Shown here: piece after piece, positions 16,734 through 26,135 of the stretch
Layout of the letters: each line of letters opens with the position of its first letter
How positions within the stretch are numbered: position 1 is the stretch's first letter
Source: Bacteroidales bacterium
GTDB taxonomy: Bacteria; Bacteroidota; Bacteroidia; Bacteroidales; UBA7960
Assembly: GCA_003550725.1 (NCBI GenBank)
Contig: PUKZ01000003.1
Coordinates: 95,124 to 132,689 of the forward strand
Length of the DNA stretch: 37,566 bases
Direction: 5' to 3'
Made by a program: the position numbers and the translations under genes
Notes under the pieces: model-generated
What the model was told of the DNA's origin: nothing
Database searches by the model: none
Seen by the model: only the letters and a program-made list of their open reading frames with translations

Positions 16734-17354
16734 ATTCAACTTTTAAAATTAAAAAAATCATCCTACTTTCCGAATATCTTAATAAACAACAAGATAAAGT
16801 ATTTTGTTTTGTTACTTCATTTATAAGGGGGAGTATTCAAACTGTTCAAAAAAACTTAAGAAATATTTAATATTCAAACATGCAACAAAGATAAACAATT
16901 TAATAAACGAAAAGCCAGCCGGTAAAATTAAAAACAAACAGCCTCAAAAAATATAAACATTATCAGGCTAATATTCAGGGCGGGGAATTTAAAAAGAAAA
17001 TTTACTTACGTAAAATATTCGAAGGTTTCAAAAATCTTAATAAGTTTGATTTTTTATACCAAAGTTGGTTAAAATCGACTCCGGCCTTTGGTGAAGACAC
17101 CTACACCTTGATTTTTTCTAACTTTTTTTCAAGAAAAAAGTTTAAAGGTTTTTTAAAAATATAAAACCGAAAATTATTCCACAGGAATTAGTATTTCCGT
17201 TTTCCCTAAAGTCTTTTTTCTGTTTTCCGCACATTCTTTGGGATAACTATATAACAAACTGATAATCAGATATAATTTGTTATTTTGGGTGTTCCAAAAT
17301 TATTATGATGTTTGTTAGAATTAAACCTAATAAATCTGAAAGCCCTGACTATTT
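16734..17354. other. Gene-free intergenic region (621 bp) with inverted repeats
   Basis: The longest gap in the window, between purM and the M23 gene (both minus strand). I see no convincing open frame and no tRNA. It holds a more G+C-rich island (about 17058-17106) with ACCAAAG (17058-17064) and CTTTGGT (17086-17092) as a 7-base inverted repeat around a 21-base loop, followed by GGTGAAGACACC (17090-17101), a small GGTG/CACC hairpin. An A-T hairpin follows at 17120-17142. It could hold the M23 promoter, a small RNA or a decayed gene; I cannot decide by eye. Confidence 0.5.
17120..17142. terminator. A-T hairpin, weak terminator candidate downstream of purM
   Basis: AACTTTTTTTC (17120-17130) and GAAAAAAGTT (17133-17142) form a stem of about ten A-T-rich pairs with one bulged T and a very short loop. 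Runs of T or A on either side could aid termination on either strand. It is about 210 bases past the purM stop, which is far for that role. Confidence 0.3.
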
Positions 17355-18527
17355 TTATTTATAAACAAAAGTACCTTCTGATGTCTCGATAGTGACTGAA
17401 GTTTCATCAGCTGAAGAGCAGTATCCGATAATTTGAGCATCAAGATTGTATGACTTGCAAATATCCAACACTTTTTGAGCATATTTTTCATTAAGATAAA
17501 TCTCAAATCTATGCCCCATATTAAATACTTTATACATTTCTTTTAGTGAGGCATTCGACTGTTCTTTAATAATTCTGAAAAGTGGTGGGGGATCAAACAA
17601 ATTGTTTTTAATCACATTCATTGATTTCACAAATTTCAGCACTTTAGTTTGGCCACCTCCGCTACAATGAATCATTCCGTGGATATGCCGGTGCATTTCA
17701 TTAATAATTGTATTGATAACCGGTGCATAAGTACGTGTGGGAGATAAAGCAAGTTGACCTATAGAAAGGCCTGTAAGAGGTTCTATATCGTTAATAAGGT
17801 AATTTCCTGTATAAGCCACATCCGTACCAAGATTTACGTCGTAGCTCTCGGGATATTTTTCGGCATAAATTTTGGATAACAGATCATGTCTGGCAGATGT
17901 AAGCCCATTACTTCCAATACCGCTATTATATTGATTCTCATAATTAGTTTTTCCATAAGATGCAAGCCCGATTATTACATCTCCATGAGCAATTTTCTCA
18001 TTTGTTATTATTTTATTTTTTTCCCAACGTGCAGATGCAGTTGCATCTACAATAATTGTCCGAACCAGGTCTCCTACGTCGGCTGTTTCACCGCCGGTGA
18101 ACCAGGTATTTACGCCGTTATCACGCATTTTTTGCAGAAACTCTTCCGTACCTTCAATTATAGCTGATATAACCTCGCCTGGTATAATATTTTTATTTCT
18201 GCCAATTGTAGATGATATCATTATATTGTCAGTAACGCCCAGACAAAGTAAATCATCAATATTCATTACAACAGCATCCTGGGCTATGCCTTTCCAAACG
18301 TTAAGGTCGCCTGTTTCTTTCCAGTAAAGATATGCTAATGAAGATTTGGTACCGGCACCATCAGCATGCATTATGAAACAATAGTTAGGGTGGTTGGTTA
18401 AATAATCAGGTAAAACTTTACAAAAAGCGTTGTGATACAAACCTTTTTCAAGATTTTTAACCGCATTATGAACATCGTCCTTGGAAGAAGAAACGCCGCG
18501 TTTTTCGTACATTGATAAACCTGTCAT
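17355..18527 (-). CDS. purM: Phosphoribosylformylglycinamidine cyclo-ligase (AIR synthase)
   Basis: A 390-residue ATP-dependent enzyme closing the imidazole ring of FGAM to AIR in purine synthesis. Marks are the opening YEKRGVSSSKDDVHNAVKNL, HADGAGTKSSLAYLYWKETG (54-73), VVMNIDDLLCLGVTDN (86-101), GGETADVGDLVRTIIVD (145-161) and MIHCSGGGQTK. The length and pattern (HADGAGTKSSLA in place of the shorter E. coli-type sequence) match the distinct PurM subfamily of Bacteroidota. ATG at 18527 is the natural start. It is monocistronic as far as can be seen, with a 131-base gap to the PorE-like gene's end region upstream on the map. No other purine gene is nearby. Confidence 0.9.
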   Translation of the reverse strand: MTGLSMYEKRGVSSSKDDVHNAVKNLEKGLYHNAFCKVLPDYLTNHPNYCFIMHADGAGTKSSLAYLYWKETGDLNVWKGIAQDAVVMNIDDLLCLGVTDNIMISSTIGRNKNIIPGEVISAIIEGTEEFLQKMRDNGVNTWFTGGETADVGDLVRTIIVDATASARWEKNKIITNEKIAHGDVIIGLASYGKTNYENQYNSGIGSNGLTSARHDLLSKIYAEKYPESYDVNLGTDVAYTGNYLINDIEPLTGLSIGQLALSPTRTYAPVINTIINEMHRHIHGMIHCSGGGQTKVLKFVKSMNVIKNNLFDPPPLFRIIKEQSNASLKEMYKVFNMGHRFEIYLNEKYAQKVLDICKSYNLDAQIIGYCSSADETSVTIETSEGTFVYK

Positions 18528-18634
18528 TATATATATTTAATTTTTGATTTTACAAAATATGTTAGCTGCAAAAACAATAAGTATAAGGAAATAACAATGC
18601 AAATTTAAGACTTCTTTTTAGAAAAGACTCTTAT

Positions 18635-18673
18635 AAAAGAGATGATCGATTTTTTAAATTAATCATCTCTTTT
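18635..18673 (-). terminator. Terminator hairpin overlapping the stop codon of the PorE-like gene
   Basis: On the minus strand AAAAGAGATGAT (18673-18662, encoding the last residues) pairs perfectly over 12 bases with ATCATCTCTTTT (18646-18635). The 15-base loop begins with the TAA stop (18661-18659). The descending arm ends in CTCTTTT and is followed by a T-richer stretch, as in an intrinsic terminator. The 3' end of the gene itself forms half of the stem. Confidence 0.6.
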
Positions 18674-20719
18674 CAAATCAATTCTTTCAGGTCTTTCGCT
18701 GTTATTATCATCAGGTTCAAAATCATCGCTCAAAACTGTAAATTCGGTTCGCCTGTTTAACTGGTGAGCTGTTTCACGATGTTCTTCGGAAGATAAGTTA
18801 TCAATATATTCTTCGTTGAGCACTTCTCCGGCTTCGAATACATATCCGTTTCTTTCAATTGTTTCACGTATTTTCCGGGGTTCTCTTTTACCGTAGCCTT
18901 TAGCTTTTAGCCTATCAGGGTGAATACCTCTTTCAACCAAAAAGTCAACAACAGCTTGTGCTCTGCGTTGTGATAATGTGTCATTGTGTGCATGAGGGCC
19001 TCTGCTATCGGTATGAGAGGCTAATTCGATGACAATATTGGGGTTATCATTTAAAGTTTCAACCAGTCCGGTCAAAGAATCCTGAAATTGAGGTTTAAGC
19101 TCCCAGCTGTCAAAATCATATAAAATTTCAGGTAATTCAACCGGTGCATCTGTAATTTGCTGCAGGTAAAAATCATGGACAAACTCCCGGCTTCTTTCCA
19201 TTTCCTTTGTAGACTCCTTTCTACTTTCACTAAAATAATCGTCATAACTTACCAATATTTCATAAGTTTTATCGGGTTTTACTATCGACTCGTCAAAATA
19301 ATACTCTCCATCTTCATCTGTTTCAACGGCATCTATAGTACCCTCAGAGCCTAAGAGTTGTACTGTTGCACCGGGTAAGACCCATTTGGTACTATCATCT
19401 CTTACTGTACCTTTCAGGGAAAATTCCAGTGGTGGAACATATAATGAATATATTTGATCACCCCTTCTACCGGCTCTGTTTGAAGAAAAATATCCTTTTA
19501 TTTGGTCGTTTTTAAAAACTATTCCAAAGTCATCTCGCGAACTGTTAACAGGATATCCCAGGTTTTGTGGCTCAGACCATGAGCCATTGTTTTTTTCTGA
19601 TTTAAAAATATCCAATCCTCCCATTCCGGGATGACCATCAGAAGAAAAAAACAAAACACCATCATTTCTGATATAAGGAAACATTTCATTACCTTTGGTA
19701 TTAATAACTGAGCCAAGGTTAACAGGCCGTCCGAATTCTTCTCCAACACTACTTCTTTCTGCAACCCAAATATCTTTTTCACCAACGCCACCGGGCATAT
19801 CAGAGACAAAGTACAATTTTAATTCATCAGGGCTTATGGCAGGATGCCCGACAGATATAGTACTATCACTAACCAGCTCGAGAGCCCGGGGGTCTCCCCA
19901 TTTATTTCCTTCCCTCCGGCTTTTATATATTCTGCAACCCAATTCTGCCCCCTCCTCTGTAACACATCTTGTAAAATAAAGAGTTGTTTTGTCATGATTT
20001 AATGAGGGGGTTCCTTCATTAAAACCGGTATTTACCGGGCCTTCATCCAATAATTCGGGTTCACTCCAATCTCCCCGCCTATCTTGATATGATATAAATA
20101 AATTAGTATAATTTTTACCTGTCCATGGATCTTTTTCATCATTCAATGTACCATCGCGTGATGAAGTAAAAATAATAGAACTTTCCCTGTGGTCGCCAAA
20201 TGCGGGTGCAAAATCATCCCATTCTCTTGTATTAAATTGTCGTTGCTCTTCTACTTGATATTCTGATGGATTTTCAATTAATTCCTGGGTTAATTTTACT
20301 GACTTTATTCCATTTTTACCCCGGGGGTCATCAGGCCGCTCTTCAGAATATTTTTTATAATATTCAAGGGCATCATCATATTTTTCGTTTTCCATTAACA
20401 CATCAGCAAATTGAAGAAATATGTCGGGCTTGCCATATTCCATTCTTAAAGCACGCCGAAACCACATTTCTGCCCTTCTTGAATCATTGATTTTAGAATA
20501 ACTGATAGCCATTTTATAAGTCACCCTGGCTCCTTCATCACGATCTCTTCTCATTAACCGATCATACGCCCTATCATAATATTCAATAGCCTCTTTGTAA
20601 TGCCTTTGCTCAAAAGCCATATCACCTCTTTCTATCCGCCTGCCCTGAGACTCAAGCTTTGAAGGAATAAGAAGCAATGCAACAATAAAAACAAAAAATA
20701 TATTTAATCTAAAAAACAT
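18659..20719 (-). CDS. porE: PorE-like OmpA-family protein (TPR, PD40 propeller, CRD, OmpA), probable T9SS component
   Basis: A 686-residue exported protein: signal peptide (1-24), TPR region (about 30-145, RGDMAFEQRHYKEAIEYYDRA), a PD40/WD40-like beta-propeller (about 165-425, with repeated PxxSxDxxxLYFxSD units), a carboxypeptidase-regulatory-like domain (about 430-515), and an OmpA peptidoglycan-binding domain (about 530-665, LASHTDSRG and LSQRRAQAV). This order is that of PorE of the Porphyromonas T9SS, which links the outer-membrane machinery to peptidoglycan. Related OmpA-PD40 proteins are numerous in Bacteroidota, so the exact role is not proved; two T9SS substrates in the window fit it. 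Its end overlaps a terminator hairpin. Confidence 0.65.
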   Translation of the reverse strand: MFFRLNIFFVFIVALLLIPSKLESQGRRIERGDMAFEQRHYKEAIEYYDRAYDRLMRRDRDEGARVTYKMAISYSKINDSRRAEMWFRRALRMEYGKPDIFLQFADVLMENEKYDDALEYYKKYSEERPDDPRGKNGIKSVKLTQELIENPSEYQVEEQRQFNTREWDDFAPAFGDHRESSIIFTSSRDGTLNDEKDPWTGKNYTNLFISYQDRRGDWSEPELLDEGPVNTGFNEGTPSLNHDKTTLYFTRCVTEEGAELGCRIYKSRREGNKWGDPRALELVSDSTISVGHPAISPDELKLYFVSDMPGGVGEKDIWVAERSSVGEEFGRPVNLGSVINTKGNEMFPYIRNDGVLFFSSDGHPGMGGLDIFKSEKNNGSWSEPQNLGYPVNSSRDDFGIVFKNDQIKGYFSSNRAGRRGDQIYSLYVPPLEFSLKGTVRDDSTKWVLPGATVQLLGSEGTIDAVETDEDGEYYFDESIVKPDKTYEILVSYDDYFSESRKESTKEMERSREFVHDFYLQQITDAPVELPEILYDFDSWELKPQFQDSLTGLVETLNDNPNIVIELASHTDSRGPHAHNDTLSQRRAQAVVDFLVERGIHPDRLKAKGYGKREPRKIRETIERNGYVFEAGEVLNEEYIDNLSSEEHRETAHQLNRRTEFTVLSDDFEPDDNNSERPERIDLKRDD

Positions 20720-20834
20720 ATGGTAAAGAAAAATTTTAAAACAACAATAAAACCGTTTTTTATTAACGTTACTTGCTTTATATAATTGTCAATATTAGTT
20801 ATATAAAATAAAAATTAGCATACTTCCAAATTAT

Positions 20835-21233
20835 TCAGGCTTTCAGGTTTTTATTCCTGTTATAAGGGTACGGAAGGTCATCAGCATCATTATGATCATC
20901 TTGTTTATCATGGCTTTCGTATTCCCCTTTATTTTTATCATCGGTTTTTTCATCATCCTGTTTAGAAGTATCTTTTTGAGAATCACCATCTACAACTGAC
21001 TTAACTTCTTTTTGAAAATCATCAGCTTCCTTTTCAATATCATCTGTATAACTTTTCACTTCGGAATTTAATTCTTGCTGTGCCTTTTTGAGCTCACTAT
21101 AACCTTTCCCAAGTGTTCGGGCAATTTCCGGTATTTTCCTTGGCCCGAACAAAACAAGAACTACAAGCAGTATTATAAAAAGTTCTCCGGGGCTAATGCC
21201 AAAAAACAATATTGTAAAATATGATGTAATCAT
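20835..21233 (-). CDS. tatA: Sec-independent translocase subunit TatA/TatB-like
   Basis: A 132-residue protein with the TatA/B plan: a short N-terminus (ISPGELFII), one TM helix (about 14-29), the hinge LFGPRKIPEIARTLGKG (28-44) and an amphipathic helix (about 34-58). Tat exports folded proteins; TatA forms the pore. The tail (about 60-132) is unusually long for TatA and very rich in Asp, Glu and Lys, ending in a basic PYNRNKNLKA. The FGPxxxP hinge and lack of an extended TatB helix favour TatA/E. It is 101 bases from the PorE-like gene's start and 107 from the M14 gene's end; no tatC is in the window. Confidence 0.85.
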   Translation of the reverse strand: MITSYFTILFFGISPGELFIILLVVLVLFGPRKIPEIARTLGKGYSELKKAQQELNSEVKSYTDDIEKEADDFQKEVKSVVDGDSQKDTSKQDDEKTDDKNKGEYESHDKQDDHNDADDLPYPYNRNKNLKA

Positions 21234-21340
21234 TTATTATAAAATATTAAAATATCATTATTTTTAAAACGTTAATAAAAATTCAATATTATTATAAACC
21301 CCAACACTCAATAAATATAAAATATTTATATATTCAGATT

Positions 21341-23959
21341 TTAGTTTGTCTTGATAATTCTTCGTGAAATACTAGTTTTGCCGTCACTTAATAATAAAAT
21401 ATAAACACCCGGTTGTAAATCATTATAAAGTGATAATAAAGACAACCTATGCTCCCCCACTTCAATATAACCCTGAAAGACACGTTTTACAAGGTTTCCT
21501 TGCAAATCGTATAATTCAAGATTGGCTTTTACCGCATCATAAGTTTTTATAATAACTTTTGATTTATCAGTAATCGGATTAGGAAATACTTTAAGTGAAT
21601 ATTGCTGTGTTAATGTTTCATAAACAAAAGCAGGGTCTGTTGCGTTACCATAAAGTAACAATTCAGCCTTGGGATTATTATAACCATTATTGATTACAAC
21701 AGCAGTTGTTTTATATTCTCCTTCAACTTCAGGGGAGAATGTAACAGTAATATCCTTTTTATTTTCAGGCTCAATCGTAACCGGAAAATCTTTGTTTATA
21801 ACAAATTGCTCATTTCCATCCATATCAATATCCTCAATGATTAGGGGCAAGCTACCGGAATTAATAATGGTAAATATACTATCCTTATAGTCGCCAGTAT
21901 TAACTTTTCCAAAATATATAGTATCTGTAGAAAGAGAAATAGCAGGTGCTTCCTCAACACCTTTACCTGATACAGGAACTTCAATTTCGGGAGTTACCGG
22001 ATCATTGCATTCTATTATCAGGTTGGCTGAATAATCTTTTTCTTCGAAAGGTTGAAAAAACAATTCAATTATTTCCTCTTCACCCGGTTTAATAATGTAT
22101 TCATCATATTTAGCAGGGTCTTTCAAATAAAAAACATCCTCTCCTTCCAGGTTAATTGCGTATATTATCAATGAATCGGTTCCGGTATTTTCTATAGAGA
22201 ATTCTTCGATATAAGTATTACCAATAATTCCTGTTCCAAATTCTATAGATTCGGGGGTAACAGTAATTTCCGGCAACATATCACTTTCTTTAAACCGGGC
22301 TGTTATTTGAACATCTTGACTTAAAGTATAAATTAGTTGGGGTTCATAATATAGTTCTCCATTAATAATCCATTTATCAAATTCCCATAGTTGAGATGGG
22401 TAGGCATTAAGAAAAACATTGGCACCTTTATTAAAAAACTGCGTACCTGTAAATGGTTCTACCTCCCCTTCACCCTGTTTATTTATGTTAACGGTTGTAA
22501 TATTTTCAGAAACATTCTCACCAAGGGCTATATTTAGATATTTAGTATGATAGTTTGCTGCTTCAATGCCATTTATTGTAACGGTAGGATAGCCATCTGA
22601 AACAAAGCTCATATTGTAAGATCCTTCAAGGAGCTGACGGTTGTAATTGCCAAAAGGCATGGAGGTATTTATTTCGGAGTTATTACTGTCGTAACCGGGT
22701 AATGAAACTTTGGCATTGAGGGGTTGGCCGGTTTGATTATCATAGACCAATCCATGAACTCCATATTTTGACTGACGAATATAATTTAAAAATGAACGGT
22801 AATTATAATCCCAGTGGTCGGGCAAAAGTTCGGGGTCTAATAGCTTCTGATTACTAAGTTCAAGTGTAAATTCGCGGCAACTCCGATAATAATTAAAATA
22901 ATCTTGTCTGCTGCCATATATGACGTACCAATCACCACCATGGGTTACTCCACCTCCTTGTCCGGTCATATAACCCGGCGGGCTATATTTATGTACTGTG
23001 TCAACATATTCATGCATAACGAATTCCCACCAGTCGTGATCGGCATGTGGGTTTTCCCATGAATGCCAGCTATCAAAAGGGAAGTTTACCAGTTCAACAC
23101 CGCCATGCATATTTGCTGACATAATGAAATTCATAGTATCGGCAAATTCAATCATTGCAGTTGTTTCCGGTTGTTGTGGATTTACAGGATCACTTACCGG
23201 ATTAGGATAATTCCGGTTCAAGTCAACTGAATTGGCATTTCCACGTGTAGCACCTTGCACTGTGGAGTTATCATCGGTATAAGTACCGTCGGGATTTTCA
23301 TTTGGGCAAATCCATATTTCAACACTATCCATTAGGTGGGTAATTTCTTCATTTTGGCCATAATTGTCGAGCAGATAATGAATAAGCCGTAAAGACAAGA
23401 TAAACCCTGCCGTTTCGTCACCATGCATAGTAGATGTATACATAAACTGTGGGACAGGCCTTTGTAGCTCAACCTGGGGTGATATTTTAGCAAAAAGCAA
23501 ATCGCGTCCCATAACGGTTTCACCAATATTCTTTATTTCAACCATACCGGGAAAATCATCCTCAAACTGGTACATTAAATCAACATACGCTTCATAAGTA
23601 GGATAAAAATCCCAATTTTCGGTAAGGTCTCTTTTTCTGATTTGTTCAATAGTTTTCATGTTGAGGTCAAAATCAACATCACCCGGATGTTTCAAAACAG
23701 TATAATGAATATCTTTCTCAACAAAAACATTGTATTCATTTTCATTGGCATAAGCATAAACCTTGCCGTCAACTATATTATCAACGGAAACAACATTAAG
23801 CAAATCAGTAAAAACATCTTTTTCGGGAATTGAAAAAGTAAAATAAACTTCTCCCTTTTTATCAAGATAATAGCGGGCAGAATGTCCTGACGAGAAATGT
23901 TGTGCTTCCAGGGTAAGCAGTAAAACGGCAAAAGCCAGAAATATCAAAACCTTTTTCAA
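21341..23959 (-). CDS. M14-family zinc carboxypeptidase with T9SS sorting domain
   Basis: An 872-residue secreted metallocarboxypeptidase. Signal peptide 1-19; propeptide-like region to about 110; M14 catalytic domain about 118-395. Zinc ligands are His179 and Glu182 (MHGDE) and His285 (ANMHGG); substrate-binding Arg239 is followed by VDLNRNYP (245-252), and the general base is Glu367 (FTLEL). A carboxypeptidase-regulatory beta domain is at about 398-476, an InlB-type region near 490-556, and two ASPM/choice-of-anchor-D-like beta-sandwiches at about 565-665 and 670-772. The type A T9SS domain is about 785-872 (VFPNPITD, LYDLQG, QPGVYIL, RRIIK). The start is TTG at 23959, giving an excellent signal peptide; no in-frame ATG lies near it. 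Confidence 0.9.
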   Translation of the reverse strand: MKKVLIFLAFAVLLLTLEAQHFSSGHSARYYLDKKGEVYFTFSIPEKDVFTDLLNVVSVDNIVDGKVYAYANENEYNVFVEKDIHYTVLKHPGDVDFDLNMKTIEQIRKRDLTENWDFYPTYEAYVDLMYQFEDDFPGMVEIKNIGETVMGRDLLFAKISPQVELQRPVPQFMYTSTMHGDETAGFILSLRLIHYLLDNYGQNEEITHLMDSVEIWICPNENPDGTYTDDNSTVQGATRGNANSVDLNRNYPNPVSDPVNPQQPETTAMIEFADTMNFIMSANMHGGVELVNFPFDSWHSWENPHADHDWWEFVMHEYVDTVHKYSPPGYMTGQGGGVTHGGDWYVIYGSRQDYFNYYRSCREFTLELSNQKLLDPELLPDHWDYNYRSFLNYIRQSKYGVHGLVYDNQTGQPLNAKVSLPGYDSNNSEINTSMPFGNYNRQLLEGSYNMSFVSDGYPTVTINGIEAANYHTKYLNIALGENVSENITTVNINKQGEGEVEPFTGTQFFNKGANVFLNAYPSQLWEFDKWIINGELYYEPQLIYTLSQDVQITARFKESDMLPEITVTPESIEFGTGIIGNTYIEEFSIENTGTDSLIIYAINLEGEDVFYLKDPAKYDEYIIKPGEEEIIELFFQPFEEKDYSANLIIECNDPVTPEIEVPVSGKGVEEAPAISLSTDTIYFGKVNTGDYKDSIFTIINSGSLPLIIEDIDMDGNEQFVINKDFPVTIEPENKKDITVTFSPEVEGEYKTTAVVINNGYNNPKAELLLYGNATDPAFVYETLTQQYSLKVFPNPITDKSKVIIKTYDAVKANLELYDLQGNLVKRVFQGYIEVGEHRLSLLSLYNDLQPGVYILLLSDGKTSISRRIIKTN

Positions 23960-24004
23960 AACAACATAATTTAGTATTAGAAAAAGAGGGTGTATTATTA
24001 AATT

Positions 24005-24904
24005 CTATTTCAGAACCGGAAATTTCTGCATTTCCTCCAAAATTTTTGAGATGTGATTATAAACGCTTTTATTAACTTTAACTAAAGGCAGCCGCAGCAC
24101 ATTTTGGCAAAAGCCTTTCATCGAAAGTGCTGCTTTTATTCCTGATGGGCTTCCATCAGCAAAAGCAGCCTGGATGATATCAAGAAGCCAGAGGTTAATT
24201 TTTCGTGCTTTTTCAAATTCACCATTAAGTCCATGTTTAACCATAGCTGAAAATTCGGCCGGAAAAGCATTGGCCGTAACTGAAATAACTCCATCACCAC
24301 CGATGGCTAAAAGTGGCAGGGTAAAAAGGTCATCACCCGAAAGAACCAGAAATTCTCCGGGTTTTTCTTTTATAATACGTGATATTTGATCCAAATCTTT
24401 TGAGGCTTCCTTTATAGCAATAACATTAGAATTTTCACGGGCAATTTTAAGCGTAGTTTCAGCATTAATATTTGAACCGGTACGGCCGGGAACATTATAT
24501 ATAATAACCGGCAGAGGGGCAACCCCGGCAATTGCCTTATAATGTTGATAAATACCTTTCTGCTGAGGTTTATTATAATAGGGGCTCACAGACAATACCG
24601 CATGTACGCCGCTAAAATCAGTTTTTTTGATGGTATTTATGATTTGTTGTGTATTATTGCCGCCAATGCCTATTACTATGGGAACACGATCTCTCACAAT
24701 TTCTACAGCAAAATTTATAACCGCATTACGCTCATCATTATTAAGTGTAACAGATTCGCCGGTTGTCCCTAAAAAAACAAGGTAATCAACTTTATTATTT
24801 ATTTGAAAGTCTATAATATTTTCAAAAGATTTAAAATCTATGCTTCCCTCTTTGTGAAAAGGTGTTATAATGGCTACACCAGTACCTCTTAATTTATTAT
24901 TCAT
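24005..24904 (-). CDS. dapA: 4-hydroxy-tetrahydrodipicolinate synthase
   Basis: A 299-residue class I aldolase condensing pyruvate with aspartate semialdehyde in lysine and meso-diaminopimelate synthesis. Thr47-Thr48 (LGTTGE), Tyr136 (VIIYNVPGRTG) and the Schiff-base Lys165 (VIAIKEASKD) are present, as is GDD at about 190-192 with TLPLLAIGGDGVISV. The length is normal. Its ATG overlaps the end of the upstream gene by eight bases, which suggests translational coupling. The nearby N-acetylneuraminate lyase family is excluded by the DapA-type catalytic set, though only by inspection. Confidence 0.93.
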   Translation of the reverse strand: MNNKLRGTGVAIITPFHKEGSIDFKSFENIIDFQINNKVDYLVFLGTTGESVTLNNDERNAVINFAVEIVRDRVPIVIGIGGNNTQQIINTIKKTDFSGVHAVLSVSPYYNKPQQKGIYQHYKAIAGVAPLPVIIYNVPGRTGSNINAETTLKIARENSNVIAIKEASKDLDQISRIIKEKPGEFLVLSGDDLFTLPLLAIGGDGVISVTANAFPAEFSAMVKHGLNGEFEKARKINLWLLDIIQAAFADGSPSGIKAALSMKGFCQNVLRLPLVKVNKSVYNHISKILEEMQKFPVLK

Positions 24905-25460
24905 TTGCTTTAATAGTATTAATAGTTTTTAAATAATGCATGGTATGCTCAATAATTTCTTCCAAAGAAGAAGTTTGGTAGTTAACATCAATAAGCAAAT
25001 CATATAAATGATAATACTCTTTACTATATATACCTATCTTATAAGTAGCTTTTGACAAACCGGAAATAAATTTAGTATGAAAAATATCATCGGGTGAAAA
25101 ATCTATAATGATATCCATCTCTTTATTAATGAAAGTATCAACAAAATTAATTTTCGGTTTATAGTTCCATGTAAAATCCCTTGCCGAAAAAAATCCAAAA
25201 ATCAACTTGGGAAAACAATAGTCGGGTCTTTTTTTCTGACGGACAAAACCAAGGGATATTACTTTTTTCCCATCTTTTTGCAACTGCCTGGTTAGATCGG
25301 TAATCTGTAAGTAATTTTCCTCAATGCTTGCATCATAAAGCAGGCCGATATTTTTAGCGTCAAAATAATTAATAACTTTCTTTTGCCTTGCTACTTTTTT
25401 TAATCGCTTCTTAAAAAAGTAATTTCTGTATATTTTTTTTATTTTTTGAAAAACAGACAC
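24897..25460 (-). CDS. Conserved Bacteroidota protein next to dapA (DUF6913-like)
   Basis: A 187-residue soluble protein with a strongly basic N-terminal 30 residues (KKIKKIYRNYFFKKRLKK-like) and an alpha/beta body containing IGLLYDASIEENYLQITDLT (38-57), KVISLGFV, NFVDTFINKEMDIIIDFSP and ATYKIGIYSKEYYHLYDLLID. This resembles, from memory, the conserved family named DUF6913 that travels with dapA in many Bacteroidota. Function unknown. The start is GTG at 25460, with no in-frame ATG nearby. It overlaps dapA by eight bases, so the two are probably one operon. A glycosyltransferase-B-like fold is possible but I see no proof. Confidence 0.72.
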   Translation of the reverse strand: MSVFQKIKKIYRNYFFKKRLKKVARQKKVINYFDAKNIGLLYDASIEENYLQITDLTRQLQKDGKKVISLGFVRQKKRPDYCFPKLIFGFFSARDFTWNYKPKINFVDTFINKEMDIIIDFSPDDIFHTKFISGLSKATYKIGIYSKEYYHLYDLLIDVNYQTSSLEEIIEHTMHYLKTINTIKANE

Positions 25461-25739
25461 ATTAAGAATATTTTAATTAAAAATATTATTTGTTGTCAAT
25501 ATTTTGCCCTTTCAATTTATTGAAATGACTCTTTTTTGATTTTGCTAAATTAAACAATTTTTAAAGAAATTTCAGCTTGAAATAATGGTATACTTACCGC
25601 AAAATGTTAATAATAAATAATTTTCGTATTACGGCAATTTTTAGCAAGGGGTAATAAATACAACTGATTAATGTCTGATTAAACAATTTTATACCGGATA
25701 TGAGAAGTTTTGAATGTAAAGATTTTTTTACCAGTACGT

Positions 25740-26135
25740 CTATACTTTGCTTTCTTTCTCTTCGATAAGTAACAAAAGGTCTTCTATAACTGTTTGCAGG
25801 TATTCGATGCATGATTCGCTTTTAACAACATAATTAAAAACACCTAACTCTTGTATTTTAGCAACATGGTCCATATCGCGCTGGCCTGATACAACTATCA
25901 CAGGTATTTCGGGTTGTTCGTTTTTTATATTTTTGATCAGGTCATAACCGGGAATATCGGGCAACATAAGGTCAGCAATAATAATATCAGGTTTTTCAAC
26001 AAGATGATTTAGTAATTCCTGCCCACGCACAAAATGGGTAATAGAAATATTTTTTATTGAGCTAAGGCAAAGCTTCAGGAGCATTCCTTCAGTTTTATTG
26101 TCTTCAATGACAAAAACTTTTCTTTTATTATCCAT
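25740..26135 (-). CDS. Single-domain response regulator (receiver only)
   Basis: A 131-residue CheY-like receiver with no output domain. Phospho-acceptor Asp55 (IIIADLMLPD), acidic Glu11-Asp12 (FVIEDN), Ser83 in VVSGQRD and Lys105 (VVKSES) make a complete active site, so it should accept phosphate from a histidine kinase. No kinase gene is in the window. ATG at 26135 fits the domain edge; a TTG 27 bases upstream adds only an unconserved tail. It is 140 bases after the small secreted protein gene and in the same direction as the signalling cluster, so it may be part of it or separate. Confidence 0.88.
   Translation of the reverse strand: MDNKRKVFVIEDNKTEGMLLKLCLSSIKNISITHFVRGQELLNHLVEKPDIIIADLMLPDIPGYDLIKNIKNEQPEIPVIVVSGQRDMDHVAKIQELGVFNYVVKSESCIEYLQTVIEDLLLLIEEKESKV

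Noticed and set aside
16734-17354. tRNA gene in the long gap
   Set aside because: The G+C-richer island has no cloverleaf, no T-loop GTTC-type motif and no acceptor stem that I can find.
25594-25812. 72-codon open frame on the minus strand overlapping the receiver gene's end
   Set aside because: It shares bases with the clearly coding receiver gene in another frame, is rich in Lys, Arg and Ile, and shows no family marks.
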